64,000 nucleotides of DNA from Methylobacterium thuringiense (GCF_022179645.1 NZ_BPRA01000012.1:124001-188000), one strand, 5' to 3'. Positions 1 through 13,529 are shown, counted from the stretch's first letter. Numbers and translations: made by a program. The notes: generated from the letters alone by a model not told the origin.

Positions 1-43
1 GCCGCCGCCCCGCGGCAACGCCTTTGCCGTCCAGGGCTGGGGA

Positions 44-382
44 TCAGCCGGTCGAGGCCGAGTTGGCGATGCGCTCGACGGCCGCATCGACGTCGAAGGC
101 CGGATCGACGAGTTCGGCGAGCGTGAATGGGCTGTCCTGCGGCAGGGTGAGGTTCACCCGCCCCTCCTCAGCCGCCATCTCCGGCGACTCGGCGGCGCGG
201 ATGCCGAAGGTCCAGGCGCCGTCGATCCGGACCGAGCCCGGATCCGGCGGGTCGGCCGTCAAGGCGGCTAGACCTTTCCTTGCGGCATCCCGGAATTCGA
301 GGCTGCGCCGATCATCCGACACCAGCGCCGCCCTGACGAGGTCGGCCAGACACGCGCTGACCCGCTCGACGCTCTCGTTCAT
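44..382 (-). CDS. Uncharacterised small acidic protein
   Basis: Encodes a protein of about 112 residues. I do not recognise the family. It has no signal peptide or membrane segment, and it is acidic with an alpha-helical N-terminal half. The ATG at 382 is chosen over a TTG two codons upstream because the residues after it (MNESVERV) read as a natural helix start. It lies 72 bp downstream of the FMN reductase gene on the same strand and may be cotranscribed with it. Codon use matches the neighbours, which supports it being a real gene. It is probably cytoplasmic; no function is proposed. Confidence 0.6.
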   Translation of the reverse strand: MNESVERVSACLADLVRAALVSDDRRSLEFRDAARKGLAALTADPPDPGSVRIDGAWTFGIRAAESPEMAAEEGRVNLTLPQDSPFTLAELVDPAFDVDAAVERIANSASTG

Positions 383-454
383 CCACAATCCCGATCCGTG
401 TTCGTCCGGTCCCGGTCGGGCCGTGGCAAGTGGGGTGCCACCAGGGCGGCGGCA

Positions 455-1033
455 TCAGTACGGCGTGCCCTCGGCGCGCTTCGCCTTCAGTGCCTCGGCA
501 TACCAGGCCAGTTCGTCGACGAACTTCTTGGCCGCCTTGCCGAGCCAGTCCTCGGCCGGCTCGCCGGCCTCGCTCAGCGCCTTGTGAATGCGCGGGATCG
601 GCAGCAGGGAGGGAATGCTCGGCGCACCGAGCTCGGCCATCATCGCGCGGAGCTGCATCGCCGCGCGAACGCCGCCGTACTGGCCGGCCGAGTAGCAGAC
701 GATGCCCGAGGGCCGCCAAAAGTACTCTTCGAGGAAGTGATCGAGGGTGTTCGAGAGGGCCGGCGGGATCGAGTGGTTGTACTCGGCCGACACGACCACG
801 AAGGCGTCGGCGCGGCGATAGAGCGTCGCGAGGTCCTCGAGGACCTTGGGCGCCTCGCCCTTCGGGTATTCCTTGTACATCCGGTCGAGCAGCGGGAGCT
901 TCAGTTCGGCCGGGTCTACCAGAGGCGCCTCGAAACCACGGGCTTCCAATTGCGCCACGAGAAAGTGCGCCGCGCGGATGCCCAGTCGGTCGGAGCGGAC
1001 CGAGCCGAGGATGACGGGGACGACGAGGCTCAT
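455..1033 (-). CDS. NADPH-dependent FMN reductase family protein
   Basis: A flavodoxin-fold oxidoreductase of 192 residues that probably reduces FMN, quinones or azo compounds with NAD(P)H in the cytoplasm. Visible family features are the N-terminal phosphate-binding loop region (ILGSVRSDRLG), the central SAEYNHSIPPALSNTLDH segment that contacts the flavin, and a following GVRAAMQLR helix. The length fits the family (about 175-200). The start at 1033 has GGAG six bases upstream. An ATG eight codons further up (1057) is possible but has a poorer ribosome site. The substrate cannot be told from sequence. It lies downstream of glnA but is separated from it by a strong terminator, so it is probably transcribed on its own. 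Confidence 0.85.
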   Translation of the reverse strand: MSLVVPVILGSVRSDRLGIRAAHFLVAQLEARGFEAPLVDPAELKLPLLDRMYKEYPKGEAPKVLEDLATLYRRADAFVVVSAEYNHSIPPALSNTLDHFLEEYFWRPSGIVCYSAGQYGGVRAAMQLRAMMAELGAPSIPSLLPIPRIHKALSEAGEPAEDWLGKAAKKFVDELAWYAEALKAKRAEGTPY

Positions 1034-1099
1034 GGCGGGCTCCGAATTTGGCGACATAGGGGAGGATAGTCTCCCGCCGTCTTTCCGACAGCAGAAACG

Positions 1100-1127
1100 A
1101 AAAAGGGGCCGGATCGCTCCGGCCCCC
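1100..1127 (-). terminator. Rho-independent terminator of glnA
   Basis: On the minus strand, a GGGGCCGGA / TCCGGCCCC stem with a 4-base loop is followed by TTTTT. It starts 27 bases after the glnA stop codon, so it should end the glnA transcript before the FMN reductase gene. Confidence 0.85.
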
Positions 1128-1153
1128 GATCGTCCCGAAAACTCCGAAGAGTC

Positions 1154-2563
1154 TCAGAGCGAGTAGTACATCGTGAACTCGACCGGGTGCGGGGTCATCT
1201 CGTAGCGCATGACCTCCTGCATCTTCAGCTCGATGAACGAGTCGATCTGGTCGTCCGAGAACACGCCGCCGGCCTTGAGGAAGGCGCGGTCCTTGTCGAG
1301 GTTCTGCAGGGCTTCGCGCAGCGAGCCGCACACCGTCGGGATCTTCTTCAGCTCCTTCGGCGGCAGATCGTAGAGGTCCTTGTCCATGGCCGGGCCCGGA
1401 TCGATCTTGTTGATGATGCCGTCGAGGCCGGCCATCAGCAGGGCCGAGAAGGCAAGGTAGGGGTTCGCCATCGGGTCTGGGAAGCGGACCTCGACGCGCT
1501 TGGCCTTCGGGTTCGTCGTCCACGGGATGCGGCAGGAGGCCGAGCGGTTGCGCGCCGAGTAGGCGAGCAGCACGGGAGCCTCGTAGCCCGGCACGAGGCG
1601 CTTGTAGGAGTTGGTGGACGGATTGGTGAAGGCGTTGAGCGCCTTGGCGTGCTTGATGATGCCGCCGATGTACCAGAGGCATTCCTGGCTGAGGTCGGCG
1701 TACTTGTTGCCGGCGAAGAGCGGCTTGCCGTCCTTCCAGATCGACTGGTGCACGTGCATGCCCGAGCCGTTGTCGCCGTAGACGGGCTTCGGCATGAAGG
1801 TCGCGGTCTTGCCGTAGCTCTGGGCCACGTTGTGGATCGCGTACTTGTAGATCTGCATGTGGTCGGCGAGCAGCGTCAGCGTGTCGAACTTCATGCCGAG
1901 TTCGTGCTGCGCGGAGGCCACCTCGTGGTGGTGCTTCTCGACCTTGACGCCCATGGACTGCATCGCGGCCAGCATCTCGCCGCGCATGTCCTGCGCCGAA
2001 TCCTGCGGGGGCACCGGGAAGTAGCCGCCCTTGGTCTGGATACGGTGGCCGAGGTTGCCGCCCTCGTAATCGGTGAAGCCGTTCGACGGCAGCTCGGTCG
2101 AATCAAGCTCGAAGCCGGTCTTGTAGGGGTCCGAGCCGAACTTCACGTCGTCGAACACGAAGAACTCGGCCTCGGGGCCGACGAAGATCGTGTCGCCGAT
2201 GCCGGTCGACTTCAGGAAGGCCTCGGCGAGCTTGGCGGTCGAGCGCGGGTCGCGTGAATAGGGCGCGCCGGTGGAGGGCTCGAGCACGTCGCAGACGATC
2301 GACATGGTCGAGGCCGAGAAGAACGGGTCCATGCACGCCGTGACCGGGTCGGGCATCAGCAGCATGTCGGATTCGTTGATCGCCTTCCAACCGGCGATCG
2401 AGGAGCCGTCGAACATCGTGCCTTCGGAAAACAGCTCGTCGTCGACGAGCGAGACGTCGAAGGTGACGTGCTGCCACTTGCCCCGCGGATCGGTGAAGCG
2501 GAGGTCGACGTATTTGACGTCGTTGTCCTTGATCGCCTTCAGGACTTCGGCTGCGTTCTTCAT
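1154..2563 (-). CDS. glnA: Glutamine synthetase type I (GlnA)
   Basis: A 469-residue GSI enzyme making glutamine from glutamate, ammonia and ATP, as a cytosolic dodecamer. Diagnostic parts include the Asp50-loop region (FDGSSIAGW, residues 51-59), the EAEFF metal site near residue 131, the [10 protein letters not shown] motif at 265-274, and the adenylylation loop DLYDLPP with Tyr398, which marks the GSI-beta subclass regulated by GlnE adenylylation. The ATG at 2563 is preceded by GAGGAGAAC; a longer reading frame to 2629 lacks family similarity. Many alphaproteobacteria carry glnB directly upstream of glnA. Here glnII occupies that side instead, and glnB is 3.4 kb away. A terminator follows. 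Confidence 0.97.
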   Translation of the reverse strand: MKNAAEVLKAIKDNDVKYVDLRFTDPRGKWQHVTFDVSLVDDELFSEGTMFDGSSIAGWKAINESDMLLMPDPVTACMDPFFSASTMSIVCDVLEPSTGAPYSRDPRSTAKLAEAFLKSTGIGDTIFVGPEAEFFVFDDVKFGSDPYKTGFELDSTELPSNGFTDYEGGNLGHRIQTKGGYFPVPPQDSAQDMRGEMLAAMQSMGVKVEKHHHEVASAQHELGMKFDTLTLLADHMQIYKYAIHNVAQSYGKTATFMPKPVYGDNGSGMHVHQSIWKDGKPLFAGNKYADLSQECLWYIGGIIKHAKALNAFTNPSTNSYKRLVPGYEAPVLLAYSARNRSASCRIPWTTNPKAKRVEVRFPDPMANPYLAFSALLMAGLDGIINKIDPGPAMDKDLYDLPPKELKKIPTVCGSLREALQNLDKDRAFLKAGGVFSDDQIDSFIELKMQEVMRYEMTPHPVEFTMYYSL

Positions 2564-2957
2564 CGTCGGCGTTCTCCTCGGGCAGGGAGCGTAGGCAAGG
2601 GAGCGTGGCCACCCCGTTCGAGGGATCATTCCGTTTCACGGCCGCGTCGGGCGGCCGGTCTCGCCGGAACGTTCGCGACGATGGGGCTCGGACGGGTCCT
2701 CGTGTACCAGACGCGCGAGCGTGCCGGACGGACCCTGGTCCCGTGCGCCCTCCCGTCACGCACGTTGGCCGGGGGCACTGATATCCCCCGAGCGCACGCG
2801 TTGCCAGACATGCGCACCGGGGATTGTGCCGCTTTTTGAGGCATTCTGCGGGGTAATTCGTTCTATGGCCGGTACCGACCGGAGTAAGCCCGTGCTTTTT
2901 CCGGGCACCGGATGCCCGTTCGCGCGCCAGCAAAGCAGCCCGTCGGGCAGAATGCGC
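2564..2957. other. glnA/glnII divergent intergenic region (upstream part)
   Basis: About 490 bp separate the two divergent glutamine synthetase genes, and I see no gene here. The part next to glnII holds a sigma-54 promoter (listed separately). A GCAC...GTGC dyad at 2814-2829 resembles an NtrC site, but its spacer is 8 rather than the usual 7 bases, so I do not call it. The length and divergent layout suggest separate nitrogen control of the two enzymes. Confidence 0.5.
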
Positions 2958-2973
2958 TGGCACGCATCATGCA
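2958..2973 (+). promoter_or_regulatory. Sigma-54 (RpoN) -24/-12 promoter of glnII
   Basis: TGGCACGCATCATGCA fits the TGGCAC-N5-TTGCA consensus at all but one position, with the invariant GG and GC exactly ten bases apart. It ends 82 bases before the glnII start codon, in the correct orientation. In rhizobia glnII is known to be transcribed from an NtrC-activated sigma-54 promoter, so function and motif agree. Confidence 0.8.
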
Positions 2974-3055
2974 AGCCTGCGCTCGTCGGCAGACGACCCG
3001 GTGGCGCCCGGATGTCCTCAGACCGAGCCTGATCGGCGAACGAGAGAATGCAGGG

Positions 3056-4099
3056 ATGACAAAATACAAGCTCGAGTATCTATGGCTCGACGGCTACACG
3101 CCGACGCCGAACCTGCGTGGCAAGACGCAGATCAAGGAATTCGACAGCTTCCCGACGCTCGAGCAGCTCCCGATGTGGGGTTTCGACGGCTCGTCGACCA
3201 AGCAGGCCGAGGGCGGTAGCTCCGACTGCATGCTGAAGCCCGTGCGCCACTTCCCCGACTCGACGCGCAAGAACGGCATCCTGGTGATGTGCGAAGTGAT
3301 GATGCCGGACGGCCAGACACCGCACGCCACCAACAAGCGCGCCACCATCATCGACGACGACAACACCTGGTTCGGCTTCGAGCAGGAATACTTCTTCTAC
3401 AAGGACGGCCGCCCCCTCGGCTTCCCCGCCGCCGGCTACCCGGCCCCGCAGGGTCCGTATTATTGCGGCGCCGGCTACTCGAACGTCGGCTCCCTCGCGC
3501 GCCAGATCGTCGAAGAGCATCTCGACCTCTGCCTCGACGCCGGCATCAACCACGAGGGCATCAACGCCGAAGTGGCCAAGGGCCAGTGGGAATTCCAGAT
3601 CTTCGGCAAGGGCTCCAAAAAGGCTGCCGACGAGATGTGGGTCGCCCGCTACCTGCTGCAGCGCCTCTGCGAGAAGTACGAGATCGACGTCGAGTATCAC
3701 TGCAAGCCGCTCGGCGACACCGATTGGAACGGCTCGGGCATGCACGCCAACTTCTCGACCGAGCACCTTCGGACGGTCGGCGGCAAAGAGTACTTCGAGA
3801 AGCTGATGGCGGCCTTCAAGGACAACATCGCCGACCACATCGCGGTCTACGGCCCCGACAACCACATGCGCCTGACCGGCAAGCACGAGACTGCGGCGAT
3901 CGACCAGTTCAGCTACGGCATCGCCGACCGCGGCGCCTCGATCCGCGTGCCGCATTCCTTCGCGAACAACGGCTACAAGGGCTACCTGGAAGATCGTCGC
4001 CCCAACAGCCAGGGGGACCCCTACCAGATCGCCTCGCAGATCCTGAAGACCATCGCCTCAGTGCAGATGGAAGCTTCGATGAGCGAGGCCGCAGCCTAA
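3056..4099 (+). CDS. glnII: Glutamine synthetase type II (GlnII)
   Basis: A 347-residue eukaryotic-type GSII, found in rhizobia and relatives as a second, nitrogen-limitation enzyme that is not adenylylated. The N-terminal beta-grasp (KYKLEYLWLDGYTP), the GFDGSSTKQAEGGSSD segment, the EQEYF catalytic site and the NGSGMHANFSTE motif identify it. The ATG at 3056 gives the family length; an open frame reaching 2912 runs through the promoter and is rejected. The upstream sigma-54 site implies NtrC control, and a terminator follows. With glnA and glnB nearby it belongs to a nitrogen-assimilation cluster. Confidence 0.97.
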   Translation: MTKYKLEYLWLDGYTPTPNLRGKTQIKEFDSFPTLEQLPMWGFDGSSTKQAEGGSSDCMLKPVRHFPDSTRKNGILVMCEVMMPDGQTPHATNKRATIIDDDNTWFGFEQEYFFYKDGRPLGFPAAGYPAPQGPYYCGAGYSNVGSLARQIVEEHLDLCLDAGINHEGINAEVAKGQWEFQIFGKGSKKAADEMWVARYLLQRLCEKYEIDVEYHCKPLGDTDWNGSGMHANFSTEHLRTVGGKEYFEKLMAAFKDNIADHIAVYGPDNHMRLTGKHETAAIDQFSYGIADRGASIRVPHSFANNGYKGYLEDRRPNSQGDPYQIASQILKTIASVQMEASMSEAAA

Positions 4100-4125
4100 C
4101 TTTTGCGATAAGATCGACGAGCCCG

Positions 4126-4158
4126 GCGGCGCGGACCAAATGGTTCCGCGCCGCTTTT
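4126..4158 (+). terminator. Rho-independent terminator of glnII
   Basis: A GCGGCGCGGA(C)C / GGTTCCGCGCCGC stem with a short AAAT loop and one bulged base is followed by TTTT, 26 bases after the glnII stop. Confidence 0.8.
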
Positions 4159-4182
4159 CGTTTCGGTTATCGATTCCTCACC

Positions 4183-4218
4183 GTCATTTCGAGGCCACGC
4201 AGCGGATCCCGGAATGAC
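4183..4218. repeat. Dispersed GTCATTCC...GGAATGAC palindromic repeat, copy 1
   Basis: A short imperfect inverted repeat with GTCATTTC and GGAATGAC ends and a CCACGCAGCGGATCCCGG core. Related sequences occur in this window at 42689-42724 and 54661-54755, always between genes. This is a common intergenic palindrome type in Rhizobiales. Confidence 0.65.
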
Positions 4219-4227
4219 GCGGGTCGA

Positions 4228-5136
4228 TCAATCCCCGAAGATCGACCAGCCCATGCGCTTGGTCAGCGTCTCCAGTGCTATCCGCCCGAGATGCGAGTTG
4301 CCGGCCGCGTCGAGCCCCGGCGACCACACCGCGATCGAGGCTTTTCCCGGCGCGATGGCGAGAATGCCGCCGCCGACGCCGCTCTTGCCCGGCAGGCCGA
4401 CCCGGTAGGCGAACTCTCCCGAGCCATCGTAGTGGCCGCAGGTCAGCATGATCGCGTTGATGCGGCGGGCCCGCTCCGGCGAGATCACCAGAAAGCCGGT
4501 CGCGGGGTTGCGTCCTTCGTGTGCGAGGTAGCGCCCGGCCATGGCGAGCTGCCGGCACGACATCGCGATGGCGCAGTGGTGAAAATACACGCCGAGGGTG
4601 AAGTCCACCGGATTGTCCAACACGCCGTAGGACTTCATGAAATTGGCGAGCGCGACGTTGCGGAAGCCCGTGCGCTTCTCGGAGGCCGCCACGGCCTCGT
4701 CGATCGCGATCGTCGGATCTTCGGCCAGTTCGCGCATGAAGCGCAGGATCTCGCCCAGCGCTTCGCGCGGCTGGTGCCCGGACAGGATCACGTCGGTGAC
4801 GGCGATGGCGCCGGCATTGATGAAGGGATTGCGCGGCACGCCCTTTTCCAGCTCCAGCTGGACGATGGAGTTGAACGGGTTGCCGGAGGGCTCACGGCCG
4901 ACCCGCCGCCAGAGCCTGTCGCCGACCATGCCGAGCGCCAGGGTCAGCGTGAACACCTTGGTGATGCTCTGCGCCGAAAACAGCGTTTCGCAATCGCCGG
5001 CGGCTGCGATTTGGCCGGCATTGTCGATCACGGCGATGCCGAAGGCTTGTCGGTCGGCGCGGGCGAGTTCGGGAATGTAGGTGGCGACGTCGCCGCGATC
5101 CGGCCGCTGCCGCATCTCCTCGGCGATCTCGCTCAC
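4228..5136 (-). CDS. glsA: Glutaminase
   Basis: Serine-dependent glutaminase hydrolysing glutamine to glutamate and ammonia (about 302 residues). It has the beta-lactamase-like catalytic motif S57-I-T-K60 in SAQSITKVF, the GNPFNS and FINAGAI segments that bind substrate, and the C-terminal KSGVGGGI loop. The start is uncertain. The first standard codon is GTG at 5136, but the in-frame residues just upstream (LLLPNLNDV) look like the family N terminus, so a CTG near 5157 may be used. It is the third gene of a minus-strand row after glnB and an isocitrate-lyase-like gene, consistent with a role in nitrogen recycling. Confidence 0.92.
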   Translation of the reverse strand: MSEIAEEMRQRPDRGDVATYIPELARADRQAFGIAVIDNAGQIAAAGDCETLFSAQSITKVFTLTLALGMVGDRLWRRVGREPSGNPFNSIVQLELEKGVPRNPFINAGAIAVTDVILSGHQPREALGEILRFMRELAEDPTIAIDEAVAASEKRTGFRNVALANFMKSYGVLDNPVDFTLGVYFHHCAIAMSCRQLAMAGRYLAHEGRNPATGFLVISPERARRINAIMLTCGHYDGSGEFAYRVGLPGKSGVGGGILAIAPGKASIAVWSPGLDAAGNSHLGRIALETLTKRMGWSIFGD

Positions 5137-5204
5137 GACGTCGTTGAGGTTCGGCAGGAGAAGACTCGCGGTCGGGTTTCGAGGGAGAGCGAACCGAAGG
5201 GTGA

Positions 5205-5984
5205 TCAGGTGCCCGTGAAGCTCGCGGGCGGCAATGCGCCGTCCTCCAGCAGCATCCGTGCCGCAGCGTCGAAGCCGGCCCAGGCGGCGAAGGCGAGGCG
5301 GCTGCCGGTGCTGATCCGGCGCACGCCGAGCGCAGCGAGGTCGGCCACGCGCATCGACGGGGCGGTCAGCAGCACGTTGACGGATCTCGGCGCGACGGCC
5401 TGCACGATGGCGCGGATGCCGTCCGGGTCCGAAAAACCGGGTGCGTAGAGGCAGTCGGCGCCCGCCTCGGCATAGGCGACAAGCCGGTCTATGGTCGGCC
5501 CGAGGTCCTTCCGACCGACCAGGAAACTCTCGCTGCGGCCGACGAGGATCGTCTGTGGGTCGACGGCGTCGATCGCTGTCCGGGCCGCTGCGATACGCTC
5601 GACGGCCAGCGTGGTGTCGTAGAGGTCGTCGCCGGCGCGATCCTCGATCGAGAGCCCGGCGACACCCGTCTCCATCGCCAGCGCGACGTTCGCGGCCACG
5701 CTCTCGGGATCGTCCGCAAAGCCGGATTCGTAATCGGCGTTCACGGGCAGGTCGGTTGCGGCGCAGAGCGTGCAGAGGTGGTCGAGCACCGCGTCACGGG
5801 TCACGGCCCTGTCGTCGAGGCCCGTGCTCCAAGCCAAGCCTGCGCTGGTCGAAGCGAGCGCAGGAAAGCCGAGCTCTTCGAGCCGCCTGAGACTACCGAC
5901 ATCCCAAGGGTTCGGAAGGACAAAACAGCCCTGCGCGTGCAAGGCCCGAAAGGCGCGGCGCGCGGCTGTCGCCCGGCCACCCAT
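5205..5984 (-). CDS. Isocitrate lyase/PEP mutase family protein
   Basis: A 259-residue TIM-barrel enzyme of the isocitrate lyase/phosphoenolpyruvate mutase superfamily, which cleaves or rearranges C-C or P-C bonds of 2-oxo or hydroxy acids using Mg2+. Residues 20-32 ([12 protein letters not shown]) and the metal-site segment NADYESGF are clear. The usual catalytic KKCGH-type cysteine loop of true isocitrate lyase is absent, so it is more like the small oxaloacetate-hydrolase, methylisocitrate-lyase or carboxyphosphonoenolpyruvate-synthase relatives. The exact substrate is unknown. Its ATG lies one base after the glnB stop, so it is translationally coupled to PII, an unusual partner. Confidence 0.85.
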   Translation of the reverse strand: MGGRATAARRAFRALHAQGCFVLPNPWDVGSLRRLEELGFPALASTSAGLAWSTGLDDRAVTRDAVLDHLCTLCAATDLPVNADYESGFADDPESVAANVALAMETGVAGLSIEDRAGDDLYDTTLAVERIAAARTAIDAVDPQTILVGRSESFLVGRKDLGPTIDRLVAYAEAGADCLYAPGFSDPDGIRAIVQAVAPRSVNVLLTAPSMRVADLAALGVRRISTGSRLAFAAWAGFDAAARMLLEDGALPPASFTGT

Positions 5985-5985
5985 C

Positions 5986-8043
<2,058 letters not shown>

Positions 8044-8051
<8 letters not shown>

Positions 8052-9462
8052 CTTCGAAACTCGTCCAAAGCCCCGTATCGAACCGCTCAAGCACCGTGGA
8101 GCTGATCAGCCAGCGGCCGGGATTGTCGGCGAGGAAGGCGATGCGGGCGAGCTTTCCGTCGAGCAATTGGAAGGTGTCGAGCCAGTAGGGCTCCCAGCCG
8201 TCGTCGAGGGGATGGAGCAGGCGGAAGGCGTGGCCGTGCACGTGGAGCGTCTGCAGGAACGATGTGTCGTTGCGCACCGTCAGCACCACGACCTGACTGC
8301 GCTTCACGCTGAAGGCGGGGGCGGCACTCGCCGCGCCGCTGACGCCGTTGACCTGCCAGATCCGGGTCGGGTCGCCGGTATAGGCCGGCTCGACGCCGGG
8401 CTTGTCCTTGTCGACCTTGGCGCCGCCCGTCAGGATCAGGTCGCGGCGAAATGCGTTCTGCAGACGCACCTCGGCCGGCAGCAGCGTATTGTTGCCGATC
8501 CCCTTGATCTCCGGGCGCTTCTGCGTGAGCGGCGTACCCCTGGTCGTGATCGTCGCGAGTGCCAGGCCGCTGCCGATCAGCGCGTTGATCGTCACCGTGC
8601 CGCCGGCCTCGGCCGGCATGTCGACGAGCAGATCGTAACGGGTACCCGGCGCGAAGGGCAGCGTCGCGCGAAGGGGTTCGAACGTGTCGGTGGGCTGGCC
8701 GTCGACGGCCACGACGTAGGCCTTGGCGCCGTCGAAGCGGATGCGGGTCGTGCGCGCGTTGCAGGCATTGGCGATGCGCAGCCGCAGACGGCTGCCGGGC
8801 GGCACCTCGACGGCGTCGGGAATCGGCTTCCCGTTGAGGGTGACGAGATTGCCGAGCCGGCCCGAGGCTGCGGCGAAGGCGACCTGACCAAAGGGTAGCG
8901 GCTGGCCGTCGTCGTCGAGGCGCACGTCCTGCAGCAGGAAGCTCAGGTCGCGATCGACAGGCGGCGGCGTCTTCTCCTCGACGACGAGCATGCCCGAAAG
9001 CCCGCGGCCGGACGGCTCGCTCGATCCGCCGACGACCAGTGGCCGGATCACCGAGGTCCCGGCATCCGGGGGCGTGAAGGCGTAGGTGAAGGTCGCGCCC
9101 GGCGCGATCGGCGGCTGCGTCACCCCGCCGACCCCGTCCATGGCGTTCTGGTTGCGCACGCCGTGCCAGTGCAGGGAGAGCGGTTTTTCGGTCTTGTTTT
9201 CGAGTTTCAGGCGCACCGCCTCGCCGTGCTTGATCCGCAGCACCGGCGGAACCGACTTGCCGTCGAAGCACCAGATCGGGGTCTCCTGCGCCGGCTCAGG
9301 CTTCAGACGCGCCTTACCCGGGGCGGTGGTCCAGGTCGTCTCCGCCTGTGCAGCGCTCGGGTTGCTCTGGGAAAAGGCCGGACGCGGCGCCCAGGCGAAG
9401 GCGGCGACGCCTCCGAGGAGAGCGCGTCGGGAGGGTCCTGACCGGGCTTCGCGTGGCGGCAT
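8044..9462 (-). CDS. Multicopper-oxidase-like protein lacking type 1 copper ligands
   Basis: A 472-residue, Tat-exported cupredoxin-repeat protein. Residues 1-32 carry an RR (12-13) plus hydrophobic signal. The multicopper oxidase fold is clear, but the four copper motifs are eroded. Motif 1 (HWHG, 98-101) is intact. Motif 2 (normally W-x-H-x-H) reads GTSVIRPL. In motif 3 the type 1 His is Gln404, while H407 and H409 remain. Motif 4 (normally HCHxxxHxxxxM) reads SSTVLERFDTGL. A normal type 1 or trinuclear site therefore cannot form. It may bind one or two metal ions or act as a structural protein, as SufI/FtsP does. It converges on nnr with an 8-bp overlap. Confidence 0.85.
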
Positions 9463-9633
9463 GGCACTCGGATTGTTTGTGGCGAAGCGGAACGCTCGGG
9501 CCGTTTCTTAGCGGCGGGCGGACCCAACCGCCACCGGTCCGCCTGGGACTGTAAGTTTTTTGCTGCGGCCCGGAATGCCCGTGTTATAGAGCCGCCCCTG
9601 TGCGGCCGGACGTGTGCCTCCTCGCAGGTGCCC

Positions 9634-9718
9634 GCGGGCGTGGCGGAATTGGTAGACGCGCTGGTTTTAGGTACCAGTGTCGCAAGACGTGGGGGTTCGA
9701 GCCCCTCCGCCCGCACCA
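9634..9718 (+). tRNA. tRNA-Leu(TAG)
   Basis: An 85-nt class II tRNA with GCGGGCG/CGCCCGC acceptor stem, an anticodon arm CTGGT-TTTAGGT-ACCAG (anticodon TAG), a long variable arm, a GGTTCGAGCCC T-arm and encoded CCA end. It reads CUA and other CUN codons. It sits 160 bp upstream of tig. Confidence 0.97.
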
Positions 9719-9878
9719 GTCCAGCCGCCGTGACCGCCGAGGGGCCTGGGATGGGCTGCCCCGCGGTCGCGTCGAGACGGCCCCCGACCCCCCGGATCGG
9801 TCCGTCGCCCCGCCACGGGCTTGCCCGCGGCGGACGAAGCCATTGCGTACGAATTTCAGAGAAGCGGACGAGACGACG

Positions 9879-11282
9879 ATGCAGGTGACCGAGACGACTT
9901 CCGAAGGGCTGAAGCGCGAGTTTCAGGTGCTGCTGCCCGCGAGCGAGCTCGAGGATCGCCTGAACACCGAGCTCTCGAACATCAAGGGCAAGGCCCAGCT
10001 CAAGGGCTTCCGTCCCGGCAAGGTGCCGGTGGCGCATCTGCGCAAGGTCTACGGCAAGTCCGTGATGGCCGACGTGCTGCAGAACGCCGTCAACGAGGCG
10101 AACCAGAAGATCGTCGCCGACAACAGCCTCAAGCTGGCACTCGAGCCGCAGATCGAATTCCCGAAGGACGAAGAGCAGAACATCGTCGAGCGCGCCCTCG
10201 ACGCCAAGGCCGACCTCGCCTTCAAGATCAAGCTCGAAGTGCTCCCAACCTTCGACCTCGTCGACCTCTCCGGCGTCACGCTGACGAAGCCCGTCCTGAA
10301 GCCCTCCGACGAGGAGGTGCAGGAGGCGCTGGACCGCATGGCCAAGCAGAACCGCGACTTCTCCGCCAAGGACGAGGGTGCCGAGGCTGCGACCGGCGAC
10401 AAGGTCACCATCGATTTCGTCGGCCGGATCGACGGTGTCGAGTTCGAGGGCGGCAAGGGTGAAGACGTCGAGCTGGAGCTCGGTTCGAACAGCTTCATCC
10501 CCGGCTTCGAGGACGAGCTCGTCGGCGCCAAGGCCGGCGACAGCCGTGTCGTCAAGACCGCCTTCCCCGAGGGCTACCAAGCCGAGCAGCTTGCCGGCAA
10601 GGATGCCGAGTTCGATGTCACCGTGAAGTCCATCCAGGCCCCGGGCGAGGTCGTGATCGACGACGAACTCGCCAAGCGCTTCGGCATGGACGACCTCGAG
10701 AAGCTGAAAGAGGCTGTCAGCAAGGCCATCGGCACCGACTACGAGGCACAGTCGCGCCGCAAGCTCAAGAAGGCGCTCCTCGACGCCCTCGACGAGAAGT
10801 ACGCCTTCGAGCTGCCTCCGAGCCTCGTGACCCAGGAATTCGCCAGCGTCTGGGCCCAGGTCGAGCAGGACCTGAAGACTCGCGAAAAGACCTTTGAGGA
10901 CGAGGGCACGACCGAGGAAAAGGCCACCGCCGAGTACAAGACCATCGCCGAGCGGCGGGTGCGTCTCGGACTGGTGCTTGCGCAGGTCGGCGAGACGGCC
11001 GATATCAAGATCTCCGACGAAGAGGTCAACCAGGCCCTGTTCGCCCGGGTGCGTCAGTTCCCCGGCCAGGAAAAGGTGGTCTACGACTTCTATCGCAACA
11101 ATCCGCAGGCGCTCGCCGAGCTTCGCGCGCCGCTGTTCGAGGAGAAGGTCGTCGACCACGTCCTCGGTCAGGTCACGCTCGTTGAAGAGCCCGTTTCCAA
11201 GGAGACGCTCTTCGCCGACGACGACGAGGAAGCCGCGCCTGCCGAGACGAACGAGGCGGCGGCCGAGAAGGCTGCCGGCTAA
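9879..11282 (+). CDS. tig: Trigger factor
   Basis: A 467-residue ribosome-associated chaperone and peptidyl-prolyl isomerase that shields nascent chains. The N-terminal ribosome-binding domain carries the signature GFRPGKVP (near residue 46). The FKBP-type PPIase domain follows (about 160-250, [14 protein letters not shown]), then the long helical C-terminal arms. The C-terminal tail is Asp/Glu/Ala-rich. The ATG at 9879 gives [15 protein letters not shown], the canonical N terminus. It precedes clpP, clpX and lon in the order known from many proteobacteria, forming a protein-folding and turnover block. Confidence 0.97.
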   Translation: MQVTETTSEGLKREFQVLLPASELEDRLNTELSNIKGKAQLKGFRPGKVPVAHLRKVYGKSVMADVLQNAVNEANQKIVADNSLKLALEPQIEFPKDEEQNIVERALDAKADLAFKIKLEVLPTFDLVDLSGVTLTKPVLKPSDEEVQEALDRMAKQNRDFSAKDEGAEAATGDKVTIDFVGRIDGVEFEGGKGEDVELELGSNSFIPGFEDELVGAKAGDSRVVKTAFPEGYQAEQLAGKDAEFDVTVKSIQAPGEVVIDDELAKRFGMDDLEKLKEAVSKAIGTDYEAQSRRKLKKALLDALDEKYAFELPPSLVTQEFASVWAQVEQDLKTREKTFEDEGTTEEKATAEYKTIAERRVRLGLVLAQVGETADIKISDEEVNQALFARVRQFPGQEKVVYDFYRNNPQALAELRAPLFEEKVVDHVLGQVTLVEEPVSKETLFADDDEEAAPAETNEAAAEKAAG

Positions 11283-11406
11283 GGCCCGCACCCGGGTTCA
11301 GGGAAGCGGGCCCGATCAGGCGGTGTTAAGTACCGCCGTAGTTGGCTTGTAACACCGGCTTCGGGGCGATTCGTCCCGGCCGGTCCCCGACCCAGAGGGC
11401 GTGACG

Positions 11407-12033
11407 ATGAGAGATCCGGTCGACTATTTTCAGAGCAACCTCGTCCCGATGGTGGTCGAGCAGTCGAGCCGCGGCGAGCGTGCCTTCGACATCTATTCGC
11501 GCTTGCTGCGCGAGCGCATCATCTTCCTCACCGGCCCGGTCGAGGATTACGGCGCATCGCTGATCGTCGCGCAGCTGCTGTTCCTCGAAGCCGAGAACCC
11601 GAAGAAGGAAATCTCCTTCTACATCAACTCGCCCGGCGGCGTGGTGACCTCGGGCCTCTCCATCTACGACACCATGCAGTTCATCCGCTGCCCGGTGACG
11701 ACGCTGTGCACGGGTCAGGCGGCCTCGATGGGTTCGCTGCTGCTCTGCGCCGGTGAGCCCGGCCAGCGCTTCTCGCTGCCGAACGCCCGCATCATGGTCC
11801 ACCAACCCTCTGGCGGGTTCCAGGGCCAAGCCACCGACATCCTGATCCATGCCCGCGAGATCGAGGCCCTGAAGCGGCGCCTCAACGAGATCTACGTGAA
11901 GCACACCGGCCGCGACTACGAGACCATCGAGAAGGGCCTCGAGCGCGACAACTTCATGACCGCCGACGCCGCTAAGGAGTTCGGCATCATCGACGACATC
12001 CTGCACAAGCGGCCGGAGCCTGCAGCGGCATGA
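11407..12033 (+). CDS. clpP: ATP-dependent Clp protease proteolytic subunit
   Basis: A 208-residue serine peptidase forming the tetradecameric ClpP barrel. The catalytic Ser lies in [10 protein letters not shown], the His in [11 protein letters not shown], and the Asp in the following [12 protein letters not shown] region. The ATG at 11407 has AGAGGG eight bases upstream; a GTG two codons earlier has its ribosome site too close. It partners ClpX encoded 224 bp downstream. Confidence 0.96.
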   Translation: MRDPVDYFQSNLVPMVVEQSSRGERAFDIYSRLLRERIIFLTGPVEDYGASLIVAQLLFLEAENPKKEISFYINSPGGVVTSGLSIYDTMQFIRCPVTTLCTGQAASMGSLLLCAGEPGQRFSLPNARIMVHQPSGGFQGQATDILIHAREIEALKRRLNEIYVKHTGRDYETIEKGLERDNFMTADAAKEFGIIDDILHKRPEPAAA

Positions 12034-12201
12034 TTTGCGGCCGGCGAAGCCGGCAGCGGCCCGATGCGTCGTTTTGGCGACAGATCGGGAAAGTCCGCAG
12101 GTTGATCCGGAAGCGGCAGCATGATTGCATCGGGGTTCTGATCCCTTCGGCCCCGATGCAGGCCCCGAGGTGACTGTTTCTTTAGGCAGATACCTTTAAC
12201 T

Positions 12202-12257
12202 ATGAGCGATGCGCGTTCGTCCCTTGCCGGCGACGCGCTCGCGGAGCGGAGACGGAC

Positions 12258-12261
<4 letters not shown>
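12202..12261 (+). other. Possible 19-codon leader ORF before clpX
   Basis: An ATG at 12202 opens a 19-codon frame ([19 protein letters not shown]) whose TGA overlaps the clpX ATG as ATGA. The arrangement would couple translation of clpX to the leader. It may be chance, because the peptide has no recognisable feature and no strong ribosome site is seen. Confidence 0.25.

Positions 12262-13529
<1,268 letters not shown>

Noticed and set aside
1-43. Possible end of a gene at the left edge
   Set aside because: Too short to judge, and no frame shows a recognisable protein end.
2812-2829. Possible NtrC binding site between glnA and glnII
   Set aside because: The half sites are separated by 8 bases instead of 7 and one end is degenerate.
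3289-5448. A 719-codon plus-strand frame across glnII and antisense to glsA
   Set aside because: It runs out of frame through glnII and opposite glutaminase; its composition is Arg/Gly-rich and no motif is present.
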